In this document: positions 8,531-16,157 of the stretch, piece by piece
Position numbering within the stretch: position 1 is the first letter of the stretch
How the letters are laid out: every line of letters starts with the position of its first letter
Made by a program: the position numbers and the translations under genes
Assembly: GCF_031127835.1 (NCBI RefSeq)
Contig: NZ_JARXHX010000003.1
Location: 372,001 to 436,000 of the forward strand
Direction: 5' to 3'
DNA from: Pelagicoccus sp. SDUM812002
GTDB taxonomy: Bacteria; Verrucomicrobiota; Verrucomicrobiia; Opitutales; Opitutaceae
DNA: 64,000 bases
The notes under the pieces: generated by a model
The model's input: only the letters and a program-made list of their open reading frames with translations
Told to the model about the DNA's origin: nothing
The model's database searches: none

Positions 8531-9949
8531 CTAGATTTCTCTTCTCAGCAATCGGAGTTGATCGTACTCAGACAGGAGATTCATTTCAGCGAAGGCTTTG
8601 CGCGGCAAGGCCGCGTTCATATGTGAAGCCCCGCTGTTGAACCAAGGCCCGCGCCCGTTGAAGCTGCTCTTGCGAGCTCGCTGTGGGTCCAACCCCAGCG
8701 AGATCAGCTTCTTGTAGCGAGCGCGCGGGCGTTTCCACTGGCGCCAGATTACACACCGCAAGCGGCGCCGTAACCATTCGTCCAATACCCGGGCGAAGGT
8801 TTCGGTCTGGCTCAGACGGAAGTAGCTGGTCCATCCACGTAGCACCGGGTTGAGCGTTTGTTCGATGAAGTCTTTCACATTGCGACCGCGCGCCTTGCGC
8901 AGCAGCCTCTTGAGCTTGGACTTCACCTTTTGCACGCTCTCCTTGGGCACGCGGATACGCGAGGACTTGCCGCCGGTGAAGCTGTAGCCAAGGAAGATCC
9001 TACGGCTCGGGCGATCCACCGCGCTTTTGAGGTGGTTCACCTTCAGCTTCAATTTCTTTTCCAAGAAGGCGGTGATCGACGCAAGCACTCGCTCCCCGCT
9101 ACGCTGAGTGCTACGCTGAGTGGCAACGTAGATGTTGCAGTCGTCGGCGTAGCGGCAAAAGCAATGCCCGCGCTTCTCCAGCTCCTTGTCCAGGTCGTCC
9201 AGCATGATGTTGGACAACAACGGAGACAAGGGCCCGCCTTGCGGCGTCCCCTTTTCGGTGGATTCGGTCAGCCCGCCAACCATAGTTCCGGCGTTAAGCC
9301 ATGAACGGATCAGCTTGAGCATCGCCTTGTCCTTAACCAATCGGCGCACACGCGCCATTAGAAGGTCGTGGTTCACTTCGTCGAAGAAGCTCTTCAAGTC
9401 CATGTCCACCACCCAGTTCTTGCCTTCGCTTTGGTACTTGCGAGCCTGTTCGACCGCCTGTCCCGCGCTGCGCCCGGGACGGAACCCGTAACTGCGTTCG
9501 CTGAACTGCGGGTCGAACATCGGCCCCAGCACCTGTAGCGCCGCCTGCTGCAGCACGCGGTCGAGAATCGTCGGTATACCCAGTTTTCGGATACCGCCGC
9601 CGGGCTTTTCGATCTCCACGCGCTTGACGGGAGCGGGACGATACGTCCCCGCTGCCAGCTGCGCCTCGATCGTTTCCCAACGCTCTTTCATGTACGCTAA
9701 AGTGGCCTCCATGTCGCGACCGTCGATTCCCGCGCTGCCGCCGTTGCGGCGCACTTTTCTCCACGCAGCGTTCATGTTGCCGCGCTCGGTCATCTGTCCA
9801 ATCAGGTCTTGATTGCGAGCAACTCGGTTCGCTTCGTCCGATGGCGGAGTTGACGCGCCCGCGCGAGCTCGCCCCGGATTCCGTCCGGTTCCTCTCGCGC
9901 GGGTCCGACGAATGGCGTCGCCAGCTTCTGCATCCCTGTCCTCTCTCAT
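8531..9949 (-). CDS. ltrA: Group II intron reverse transcriptase/maturase
   Basis: Intron-encoded protein of about 472 residues. Reverse transcriptase blocks are clear: GIPTILDRVLQQA, DMDLKSFFDEVNH, GTPQGGPLSPLLSN and the catalytic FCRYADD box. The C-terminus carries the maturase X-type domain (WRQWKRPRARYKKLISLG, then GRGPWFNSGASHMN). No HNH endonuclease follows, which fits introns that insert without En. I chose the ATG at 9949, which has GAGG 11 bases upstream; an ATG at 9793 (420 residues) is also possible. The frame is open up to 10159, but that part overlaps the 5' ribozyme. A 12-base tandem duplication just after the YADD box adds four residues. Confidence 0.88.
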   Translation of the reverse strand: MREDRDAEAGDAIRRTRARGTGRNPGRARAGASTPPSDEANRVARNQDLIGQMTERGNMNAAWRKVRRNGGSAGIDGRDMEATLAYMKERWETIEAQLAAGTYRPAPVKRVEIEKPGGGIRKLGIPTILDRVLQQAALQVLGPMFDPQFSERSYGFRPGRSAGQAVEQARKYQSEGKNWVVDMDLKSFFDEVNHDLLMARVRRLVKDKAMLKLIRSWLNAGTMVGGLTESTEKGTPQGGPLSPLLSNIMLDDLDKELEKRGHCFCRYADDCNIYVATQRSTQRSGERVLASITAFLEKKLKLKVNHLKSAVDRPSRRIFLGYSFTGGKSSRIRVPKESVQKVKSKLKRLLRKARGRNVKDFIEQTLNPVLRGWTSYFRLSQTETFARVLDEWLRRRLRCVIWRQWKRPRARYKKLISLGLDPQRARKSSFNGRGPWFNSGASHMNAALPRKAFAEMNLLSEYDQLRLLRREI

Positions 9950-10380
9950 GGTCGAAGGCCTCGTTGTCTCTCTTCGGTTCGATCCTTCGCGGGCGACCTG
10001 CTGCCCGCTACTATGATCTCGGCTGACTTCTCCCGCCCCATCGCCACGCATCGCTGCGGGGCTAGTTCCATAAGGAACGAAGCGGAAGACCTCCCCGGGT
10101 AATGCGCCCCTGCCTTCACGTTTATGCCTGCCGCATCTACAACCACGCCTTCCGCGCAAGTTTCGGACTTTAGAGTTCGTGGCCTCCTCATCCGGCGTAG
10201 CTGCCTCCTATGCGATTCCTGTTCGTCAGGCCAACGCTTTGCCATAGGCTTCCTCCCCACGCATACCTCGCGGCAGCGCAGTTGCCTTTCGGCTAGCTCT
10301 TCCCCTTGCCGGGCGAGCAACAGACTTTTATCGATTCTCACGATAATCACTGTCAAGCAGGAGCGCCCTGCCGGGCGCAC
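9950..10380 (-). other. 5' ribozyme part of the group II intron
   Basis: About 430 bases between the GTGCG start and the proposed start of the intron protein, expected to fold as domains I-III. The first bases form a hairpin (GTGCGCCC...GGGCGC). No separate gene is seen, although a frame stays open through part of it. Confidence 0.65.
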
Positions 10381-10383
10381 CAC

Positions 10384-10413
10384 AAAAAAAGCCCGCACCG
10401 ACCGGCGAGGGCT
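10384..10413 (-). terminator. Intrinsic terminator of the cytochrome oxidase operon
   Basis: On the minus strand AGCCC-T-CGCC-GGTC-GGTG-C-GGGCT, followed by seven T. It lies 30 bases after the last gene of the operon and immediately before the intron 5' end. Confidence 0.85.
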
Positions 10414-10443
10414 CTTAAAATGTTTCGCCGAAAGACCGATCGA

Positions 10444-10653
10444 CTATCGATTGCGTTTGAAAAGGTAGTAAACGACTCCGCCAATCATGATCAAAGGCAG
10501 GAAACTCAGGATCGCCGTAGTAGCGTAGTATGCGGCCCTAGCCTCTTCCTTGCCCACAGCGCAAACCGAACAGGCGTCCGCGGAAGCCACCATACATACA
10601 GCGGCAAGGAGCCCTGCTATCTTACTTAAGCGATTTACAATATTCGGCTTCAT
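10444..10653 (-). CDS. Small CxxC membrane protein at the end of the cox operon
   Basis: A 69-residue protein with an N-terminal signal-like segment ending near ADA, a CSVC motif right after it, and a C-terminal membrane segment (about 47-65) ended by KRNR. The CxxC in a short exported membrane protein suggests a role in copper or heme handling or in redox assembly of the oxidase, but this is inference from position and motif. I chose the ATG at 10653, 11 bases after the stop of the second subunit III; longer starts overlap that gene. Confidence 0.7.
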   Translation of the reverse strand: MKPNIVNRLSKIAGLLAAVCMVASADACSVCAVGKEEARAAYYATTAILSFLPLIMIGGVVYYLFKRNR

Positions 10654-10664
10654 CTGTGCTCTTA

Positions 10665-11258
10665 TCAGAGGTAAACGAGGATGTAGAGAATCGGCCAAAC
10701 GCCGACTACGAAGTACCAAAAAGTCTGACCCGCCCTGAAGCTTTGAAGCCTCAGGGTCCCTTTGCGGAACTTCAGGAATAAGCGCAACTGGGCTACGATT
10801 GAACCGATCGCGTGGACCGCGTGAGCCCCTATGATTAAATAGAAAAACGAGCCGTAGGTGCTGGATTGCAGGGTCAAACCTTGGCTCAGTATTCGAACCC
10901 ACTCAAAGCCTTGGAATAATACAAAAAAGGTTCCCAACCCGAGTGTGAGCAAAAACAACATTTTGCTCTTATCTCCGAAGCCTTCGCGCTGAAACGCACG
11001 TCCCGTTAAGTACATGGTAACGCCACTCGCCAACAAGATCGCGGTGTTAAATGCAGTGGCTCCGATGGGTAGTCGCGGCTGGTCAATCGGTGGCCATTCG
11101 ACGGCATTTGCCTTCGAAATCATAAAGGCACTGATCAAGCCTAGGAAGAACATCATCTCCGCCATAATGAAGACGATGACTCCCAAAACGCTATTCGAAA
11201 GAGCCGGCTCCCGAACCGAACTGCCCTCCCCGTGAATTCCTGCTTCTGCGTATCTCAT
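10665..11258 (-). CDS. Second cytochrome c oxidase subunit III-like protein
   Basis: A 197-residue integral membrane protein of the heme-copper oxidase subunit III family with about five membrane helices. Helix patterns NSVLGVIVFIMAEMMFFLGL and IGAHAVHAIGSIVA match the family. An AGGAGGG site precedes the ATG at 11258, which decides this start over an upstream TTG. It is distinct from the other subunit III encoded at 11734-12312; both sit in one operon with subunit IV between them. Paired subunit III genes occur in some caa3-type operons; the separate job of this copy is unknown. Confidence 0.85.
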   Translation of the reverse strand: MRYAEAGIHGEGSSVREPALSNSVLGVIVFIMAEMMFFLGLISAFMISKANAVEWPPIDQPRLPIGATAFNTAILLASGVTMYLTGRAFQREGFGDKSKMLFLLTLGLGTFFVLFQGFEWVRILSQGLTLQSSTYGSFFYLIIGAHAVHAIGSIVAQLRLFLKFRKGTLRLQSFRAGQTFWYFVVGVWPILYILVYL

Positions 11259-11285
11259 ATTCCCTCCTGCCTCGAAGACGAACAA

Positions 11286-11702
11286 CTAGTGTGCCTGATC
11301 GCTGTGATCGCTCTGCGACTCCTCGCCGTGGGTGTCTCCATGTGCGCCAGGTTCCTCACCTGCAGCCACTTCCGGCTCCACGTAGACTTTTTCCCAGTTG
11401 TGTCCCGATGCCTTCATCGAATCCGTAGCGGTCCCGAAGAAGAAAACGAAGAGAAGAGCCACCATTGATAACAAGATGTAAGGAGCATAAATCTTCTCAA
11501 ACTTCAGGTGCATGAAGTATGCGAGAACGTAGTACGCTTTGACCAATGCAATTCCAAATGCTGTGATCAAAACGAGGATCAAGCGCGTTGCTCCCTGCAG
11601 ATTCATGATTTCCGCGATTTCCGGACCTGCGACGCTGACTACGAAAAGGACCAGCAGCATGAGGTAAATCTTAAAGTAACTTGGATGGTTTTCTGATGCC
11701 AT
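11286..11702 (-). CDS. Cytochrome c oxidase subunit IV-like protein
   Basis: A 138-residue protein with three membrane helices (about 10-27, 40-62, 75-92) and a conserved VKAYYVLAYFMHLKFE loop typical of prokaryotic oxidase subunit IV. The C-terminal 40 residues are soluble and rich in Glu, Asp and His, ending GDTHGEESQSDHSDQAH; the His-rich tail might bind metal, which is speculative. It lies between the two subunit III genes in the oxidase operon and likely aids assembly or stability. Confidence 0.82.
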   Translation of the reverse strand: MASENHPSYFKIYLMLLVLFVVSVAGPEIAEIMNLQGATRLILVLITAFGIALVKAYYVLAYFMHLKFEKIYAPYILLSMVALLFVFFFGTATDSMKASGHNWEKVYVEPEVAAGEEPGAHGDTHGEESQSDHSDQAH

Positions 11703-11733
11703 ATCTAAAATAAATTCCGTATCTAAGATTCAA

Positions 11734-12312
11734 CTACTTTGCGATGTAGAGAAGTGGGAAAAGGAAAATCCAAACGATATCTACAAAGTGCCAGTAGATG
11801 CCGATGTTTTCCACGCGGTGCCAGTTTTGCTCGTGCTTGATATCCTTTTCGGCGATGATCGCCATAATCACCATACCACATAGAACGTGGAACCCGTGTA
11901 GTCCGGTAGCCATGTAGTAGAAGCTCCAGAAGTTGCTCGTGAAGAGAGTGTAGCCGTGAGCGATCTCGGTTGCGTATTCGTAGGACTTGAATCCCATGAA
12001 ACAACCGCCCAAAGCAATCGTCAGCCAGAGATACTTCCGAGCCGTCTTGGCATCCCTCTTCTCCGCAGCAGCGTGCGCGAGGACCACGAAGTAGCTCGAG
12101 GTCAGCAGCCAGAACGTGTTAGCGCCACCAATAAAGGTGTTGGTATGCGCCGCCGACTGAGCCCAAGAGCCGTGTAGAAAACGGTTTAGGAGATAAACAG
12201 CGATTAGACCGCCGAAAATTACGATTTCAGAAGCGACTACCCACCAGACCGCTAGGCGGCCAGTTGGGATACCGGTACGACTTCTGCCAGTTGCAATGAT
12301 TTTATGACCCAT
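11734..12312 (-). CDS. coxC: Cytochrome c oxidase subunit III
   Basis: A 192-residue membrane protein with about five helices, the short form of subunit III found in caa3-type oxidases. Conserved elements are WWVVASEIVIFGGLIAVYL near the start, FWSFYYMATGLHGFHVLCG in the middle and WHFVDIVWIFLFPLLY at the end. The subunit stabilises the core and shields the proton entry of subunit I. It starts 26 bases after the subunit I stop. Confidence 0.93.
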   Translation of the reverse strand: MGHKIIATGRSRTGIPTGRLAVWWVVASEIVIFGGLIAVYLLNRFLHGSWAQSAAHTNTFIGGANTFWLLTSSYFVVLAHAAAEKRDAKTARKYLWLTIALGGCFMGFKSYEYATEIAHGYTLFTSNFWSFYYMATGLHGFHVLCGMVIMAIIAEKDIKHEQNWHRVENIGIYWHFVDIVWIFLFPLLYIAK

Positions 12313-12338
12313 TGTATCTAGAAAGATGTTACGTTAGT

Positions 12339-14060
12339 TTACTTGGATGCCTCGGGCAGGTTTTGAGGCCAGTAGTCATCCTCGCGTCCTTCGACAGAGA
12401 ATTCGTATGGGCCACGGTACACTTCAGGGAGATTATCTCCGAAGTTACCGTGAGGTGGAGGTGACGGAGCAACCCACTCTAGCGTGTTAGCCTTCCAAGG
12501 ATTCGGTCCCGCTTTCTTGCCACGCTTCAAGCTTACGATGAAGTTAATGAAAAATGGGATTTGGAAAAGGATTAGAACGATCAATGAACCAGTCGCAAAA
12601 ACGCGGAGGTCTTGGAAATTCTCGGTGTAAAGGTCCGGGTATGCGGTGAAACCGGCGATACGACGATGCTGGCCCGCAGCACCTAGGACGAAGAGCGGAA
12701 GGAAGATCCCATTGAACGGTATGACCGTACCCCAAAAGTGGATTTTGCCCCAAAACTCGTTCAGCTGGCGGCCGAACATCTTCGGGAACCAATAGTATAT
12801 TGCGGCGAATGTTCCTATGATCGCGATCGGTACGAAGGTGTAATGGAAGTGAGCGAGCACGAAGTACGTGTCATGCAAGTAAATATCAGTACCGCTCGAA
12901 CCTAGCCAGATACCCGTGACCCCACCGATGAGGAATTCCGCGATGAACGAAAGCGCAAATAACATCGGCGTAGTGAAACGGATGGATCCCCCCCAGAGCG
13001 TTCCGATCATCGCGAACAGCATAATGGCCACTGGGATCGAGATCAGAAGAGTCGTGGTAGTGAATAGATATGTCGCTCTCGGATCTACACCAGAAATGAA
13101 CTGGTGGTGAGCCCAAACGAAGAAGCTCAAGATCCCCAAGCCAATAGAGCTGTAAAGGATCATTCTGTAGCCAAATAGCTTTTTGCGAGAGAAGGTACAA
13201 ATGATCTCAATCACGACTCCCATCGCGGGTAGCAGTACCACATAAACTTCAGGGTGCCCGAAGAACCAGAACAAGTGCTGCCACAATACAGGGTCGCCTC
13301 CAGCCGCGGGATCGAAGAACCCAGTGCCTAGCGTCTGGTCGAATAGCAGCATGACCGCTCCAGCAACAAGAGGACCTACTGATGCCATGAAGAGGATAGA
13401 CGCGATGACGATCATCCATACAACCATGGGAATGTCGTAAAGCTTCATACCCTTGGCACGGGCGTTCATCACCGTAGTGACGAAATTGATACCTCCAAGT
13501 AGGAAGGCCACGATCTCCAGCGTCACAGCGATCAACCACATTGGGGCTCCAAATGGCGTCCCGTTGTATTGAGATTCTGCTGACAAAGGAGGATATGCAG
13601 TCCAAGCGCCGCCGAATCCACCTTGCGGAACGAAGAAAGAAGCGATGAGGACGATCGCACTAATCAAGAAGATCTGGTAGGATAGACGGTTGATCTTCGG
13701 AAAGACCATATCGTCGCAACCGATCATCAGCGGAATGAGAAAGTTACCCAAAGCGGCGATAAGTACGGGCATCGCTACCCAGAAAATCATGATCGTACCG
13801 TGATTGGTGACCAGCGAGTTGTATGCCGCAGGCGACACGACACCGAAAAACGGAATCGAAGAGCCGGGGAAAGCAAGATGCATGCGGAAAACATAAGAGA
13901 AAAAGCCTCCGATGAGTCCCATGGCCATACCTGTGAAAAGGTACTGGAAGCCGATGATCTTGTGGTCAGTGGAGAAGCAGTACTTGCTCCAAAACGATTC
14001 GTGATGGCCGTGATCGTCGTGATGGTCGACGCCAGCCGTTGCAGTTGCAGTATCAGCCAT
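12339..14060 (-). CDS. coxA: Cytochrome c oxidase subunit I
   Basis: Catalytic subunit of an aa3-type terminal oxidase, 573 residues and about 12 helices. The helix VI motif FWFFGHPEVY carries the Glu and the His-Tyr pair of A1-type oxidases; HHQF supplies CuB ligands and HDTYFVLAHFHY the heme a and a3 ligands. The family reduces O2 to water and pumps protons. A His/Asp-rich N-terminus (VDHHDDHGHHE) may bind metal. The start overlaps the subunit II gene by eight bases. Confidence 0.96.
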   Translation of the reverse strand: MADTATATAGVDHHDDHGHHESFWSKYCFSTDHKIIGFQYLFTGMAMGLIGGFFSYVFRMHLAFPGSSIPFFGVVSPAAYNSLVTNHGTIMIFWVAMPVLIAALGNFLIPLMIGCDDMVFPKINRLSYQIFLISAIVLIASFFVPQGGFGGAWTAYPPLSAESQYNGTPFGAPMWLIAVTLEIVAFLLGGINFVTTVMNARAKGMKLYDIPMVVWMIVIASILFMASVGPLVAGAVMLLFDQTLGTGFFDPAAGGDPVLWQHLFWFFGHPEVYVVLLPAMGVVIEIICTFSRKKLFGYRMILYSSIGLGILSFFVWAHHQFISGVDPRATYLFTTTTLLISIPVAIMLFAMIGTLWGGSIRFTTPMLFALSFIAEFLIGGVTGIWLGSSGTDIYLHDTYFVLAHFHYTFVPIAIIGTFAAIYYWFPKMFGRQLNEFWGKIHFWGTVIPFNGIFLPLFVLGAAGQHRRIAGFTAYPDLYTENFQDLRVFATGSLIVLILFQIPFFINFIVSLKRGKKAGPNPWKANTLEWVAPSPPPHGNFGDNLPEVYRGPYEFSVEGREDDYWPQNLPEASK

Positions 14061-14787
14061 TGTTAGGCGCCTCCTTCAATTTAGATTCAGTGTTAGCGTA
14101 AGCAGCGTCTTGCTTCAGGTTCGCCGGGGTGTTCTCAGCGATCCAAGCGGCGTATTCGTCGGAAGACTTTATTTGGACTCGAGCCGGCATAAAGCCGTGG
14201 CCATATCCGCACATCTCGGCACACTGCACATCCCATTCCCCTTCGAGGATAGGCTTAAAATGTCCATATATCTTGCGCCCCGGAACCGCGTCTTGCTTGA
14301 GGCGGAAGACTGGGATCGAGAAGCTGTGCATTACGTCTAGAGCCTGGAGCTCGTACTTGTACTGAGTATCCTTCTTAAGCACGAGCTCGTTGATAAGGAC
14401 GATGTCGTCTTCTGTGTCTAAGACGCCATCGGCACCTGCGTGCTCGAAAGTCCAAGCCCACTGCTGGGCGATGACTCGCACTTGCTCGTCGTATTCTGGC
14501 ATATCGATTTTGACCTCATGCCAAACCTTGAAGGTGTAGAACAGGATGGCCAAATCGCAAATGAGAATCAGGTAGTGGGGAATCTCCACCGCTTGTTTCT
14601 GCTTGTGCGTTTCGCCCGTTATATATTGGGCCTTTTGGCCCGGCTTAGCGCGGAATCTAAAGACGACGTAAAAGAAAAACGCCATCACCAGAAGGAACCA
14701 GAACATAACCAAATAGGTGATCAGATCAAACAGATGGTCGATGCTCCCGGCAAATGATGATGCTCTAGGAAGGAAGTACTCTAGCAT
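14053..14787 (-). CDS. coxB: Cytochrome c oxidase subunit II
   Basis: A 244-residue subunit with two N-terminal membrane helices and a periplasmic cupredoxin domain. The CuA site is complete: His in LDVMHSFSIPVFRLKQD and C-x3-C-x3-H-x2-M in CAEMCGYGHGFM. No cytochrome c domain is fused at the C-terminus, so electron entry probably relies on the diheme cytochrome encoded two genes upstream. It overlaps subunit I by eight bases. Confidence 0.95.
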   Translation of the reverse strand: MLEYFLPRASSFAGSIDHLFDLITYLVMFWFLLVMAFFFYVVFRFRAKPGQKAQYITGETHKQKQAVEIPHYLILICDLAILFYTFKVWHEVKIDMPEYDEQVRVIAQQWAWTFEHAGADGVLDTEDDIVLINELVLKKDTQYKYELQALDVMHSFSIPVFRLKQDAVPGRKIYGHFKPILEGEWDVQCAEMCGYGHGFMPARVQIKSSDEYAAWIAENTPANLKQDAAYANTESKLKEAPNNG

Positions 14788-14832
14788 GGGAAACGGATTA
14801 GGTTAAAGTCGTAGGCCTCACTGTCAGGCGGC

Positions 14833-14973
14833 CTAACCGAAGAATTTCCAGAAAGACAAAATCGTGGCTGCAAACAAAACCGTCCCAACCAAGGTATATT
14901 TGAAGAGCCTACGCGTTATCGCATACGCATATTGCTCTTGTTGTGGATCAAGTTCCGAGGGCTCTTCGCTCAT
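14833..14973 (-). CDS. 46-residue membrane peptide in the cox operon
   Basis: A short reading frame from ATG at 14973 to TAG at 14833. The product has a charged N-terminus (MSEEPSELDPQQEQ), then an amphipathic segment with Thr-Arg-Arg and one membrane helix (LVGTVLFAATILSFW). It lies between the diheme cytochrome and subunit II genes, in the same direction, and fills an otherwise empty 230-base gap. It could be a small oxidase subunit or assembly peptide like those of cbb3 or caa3 enzymes; this is inference. There is no strong ribosome binding site. Confidence 0.55.
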   Translation of the reverse strand: MSEEPSELDPQQEQYAYAITRRLFKYTLVGTVLFAATILSFWKFFG

Positions 14974-15015
14974 ATTTCTGTCAGGCGGTTGATTGGAAGA
15001 AAAAGTATCCGCAGC

Positions 15016-15669
15016 TTACTTCGAAAGAGATTGGATATACGCAACAACATCTTTCATAGCTTGCTCGTCAGCCAGCATCATTGCCATAGGGCGCATCTGA
15101 GCGCCAGTGGTGTCCTGCGGGTTTGAGCCACGAATGCCGTCCTTGAACTTGTGAAGCTGGGCCACCAAGTACCAGTCATGCTGGTTCAGCAACGTGGGTG
15201 CGTTGAGGAGATCGTTCCCTGCCCCATCCGCGCCATGGCAAGCTTGGCAGGTCATGTAGAGGGCTTTGCCCTTTTCAGGGTCGCCACCCTCGATTGTAGA
15301 TGCAATCGGCTTACTTGGTAACGAAGCAATGTACTTTGAGACTGCTGCGACATCCGCTTCCGAAGCTAGCAAGCTTGCCATCGGACGCATTTGCAGTCCG
15401 CTTGCGTCCTTCGCGTCGCCGCCACGATGCCCTGCTTTGAACTTGCCTAGCTGGGCTGCAACGTACTTTTCCGAAAGCCCCGCAATTGCAGGAGCGTTCA
15501 ACAGCTTCATTCCAGAGCCATCGGCTTGGTGACAAGCTACGCAGTTCACATAGAGCTGCTTGCCACGCTCGTCTTGGGCGTGGGAAACGGCGGATACAAA
15601 TGACGCCAAAAGTCCGACCAAAGCGAGACGGAGTGCAGTCGTTGATAGAGACGAGTTAATCGATTTCAT
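15016..15669 (-). CDS. Diheme cytochrome c
   Basis: A 217-residue exported protein with a signal peptide ending near SHAQ and two class I cytochrome c domains, each with one heme site: CVACH (about residue 43) and CQACH (about residue 140). Methionine ligands are probably in LQMRPMA and AQMRPMA. The two domains are internal repeats (GSGMKLLNAPAIAGL and GAGNDLLNAPTLLNQ). As first gene of the oxidase operon it is the likely electron donor to the CuA site of subunit II, replacing a fused domain. Confidence 0.92.
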   Translation of the reverse strand: MKSINSSLSTTALRLALVGLLASFVSAVSHAQDERGKQLYVNCVACHQADGSGMKLLNAPAIAGLSEKYVAAQLGKFKAGHRGGDAKDASGLQMRPMASLLASEADVAAVSKYIASLPSKPIASTIEGGDPEKGKALYMTCQACHGADGAGNDLLNAPTLLNQHDWYLVAQLHKFKDGIRGSNPQDTTGAQMRPMAMMLADEQAMKDVVAYIQSLSK

Positions 15670-16157
15670 ATGTCAAAAGAGACGCCTGCCGGACTTTGTT
15701 ACCGGAACGGCATCGGTGCAGTGCTAGATGTTAATACTCAGTGATCGTCTTGGCGCAAGTATCCCTAATCGCGGGAACGAGAAAAGTAGGCACGACGGGG
15801 CAGGCAAACCGCCGTCAGAAAAGGGGCTAATACCCTTTTTGAGAAGTTCGATGTCAAGGCTAAAGGCCTTGAGATTTAAAGACATACTTCGTCGATACTT
15901 CAGTGGCGATCCAAGTCCGCGTTGGTTGAAAATCGACCGGACCCGCACGATTAACTAGGCTTGTTTCCGAGCCATCGTCGCACGGTCGGGTAAATCATAT
16001 TTCAAAAAACCGAATCCGCTGCGAGATCTACTCAGAAAGCTGGTAGCACCGTCGAAGACTATCTCTAATAGGACACGGGTAAGGACGCTATACTTGCCCC
16101 CTCCCCACTTGAAACCTGACACATGCTTCGACTCGCAGCATACCCGCTTCCCAAAAG
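15670..16157. other. Divergent promoter region between cox operon and sensor kinase
   Basis: A 488-base gene-free stretch holding the promoters of the leftward cox operon and the rightward hybrid kinase. It includes a perfect seven-pair hairpin at 15819-15839 (AAAAGGG...CCCTTTT) and a GACGG...CCGTC pairing at about 15794-15816. Open frames here lack any family pattern. I cannot assign a known riboswitch. Confidence 0.55.
15819..15840. promoter_or_regulatory. Hairpin with flanking A/T runs
   Basis: AAAAGGG and CCCTTTT form a perfect seven-pair stem with a seven-base loop. It looks like a terminator or attenuator on either strand, about 150 bases upstream of the diheme cytochrome start and 320 upstream of the kinase start. 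Confidence 0.4.

Larger units (their letters stand above)
8450..10380 (-). mobile_element. Group II intron, terminator-inserted (IIC-like placement)
   Basis: About 1.93 kb. Read on the minus strand it starts GTGCG at 10380, the group II 5' consensus, and ends CTACTCGAT at 8450, giving the terminal AY. A domain V-like hairpin lies at about 8489-8526, with a domain VI-like GC-rich hairpin with an unpaired A just before the 3' end. Between them and the 5' ribozyme part lies a reverse transcriptase gene. The 5' exon ends with the intrinsic terminator of the cytochrome oxidase operon, the placement known for group IIC introns. It disrupts no gene. The exact ends need a covariance-model search. Confidence 0.85.

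Noticed and set aside
8531-9949. Reverse transcriptase as a retron or diversity-generating element
   Set aside because: The maturase domain, GTGCG start and domain V/VI-like hairpins identify a group II intron; no template/variable repeat pair or msr-msd structure was seen.
8531-10159. A 542-residue reading of the intron protein from ATG 10159
   Set aside because: Its first 70 residues would lie in the 5' ribozyme part of the intron and show no family pattern; ATG 9949 has a better ribosome binding site.
15781-15845. c-di-GMP riboswitch because of a GGCAAACC string
   Set aside because: The second conserved stretch (GACGCAAAGCC) and tetraloop receptor pattern are missing; the following hairpin does not fit the aptamer.
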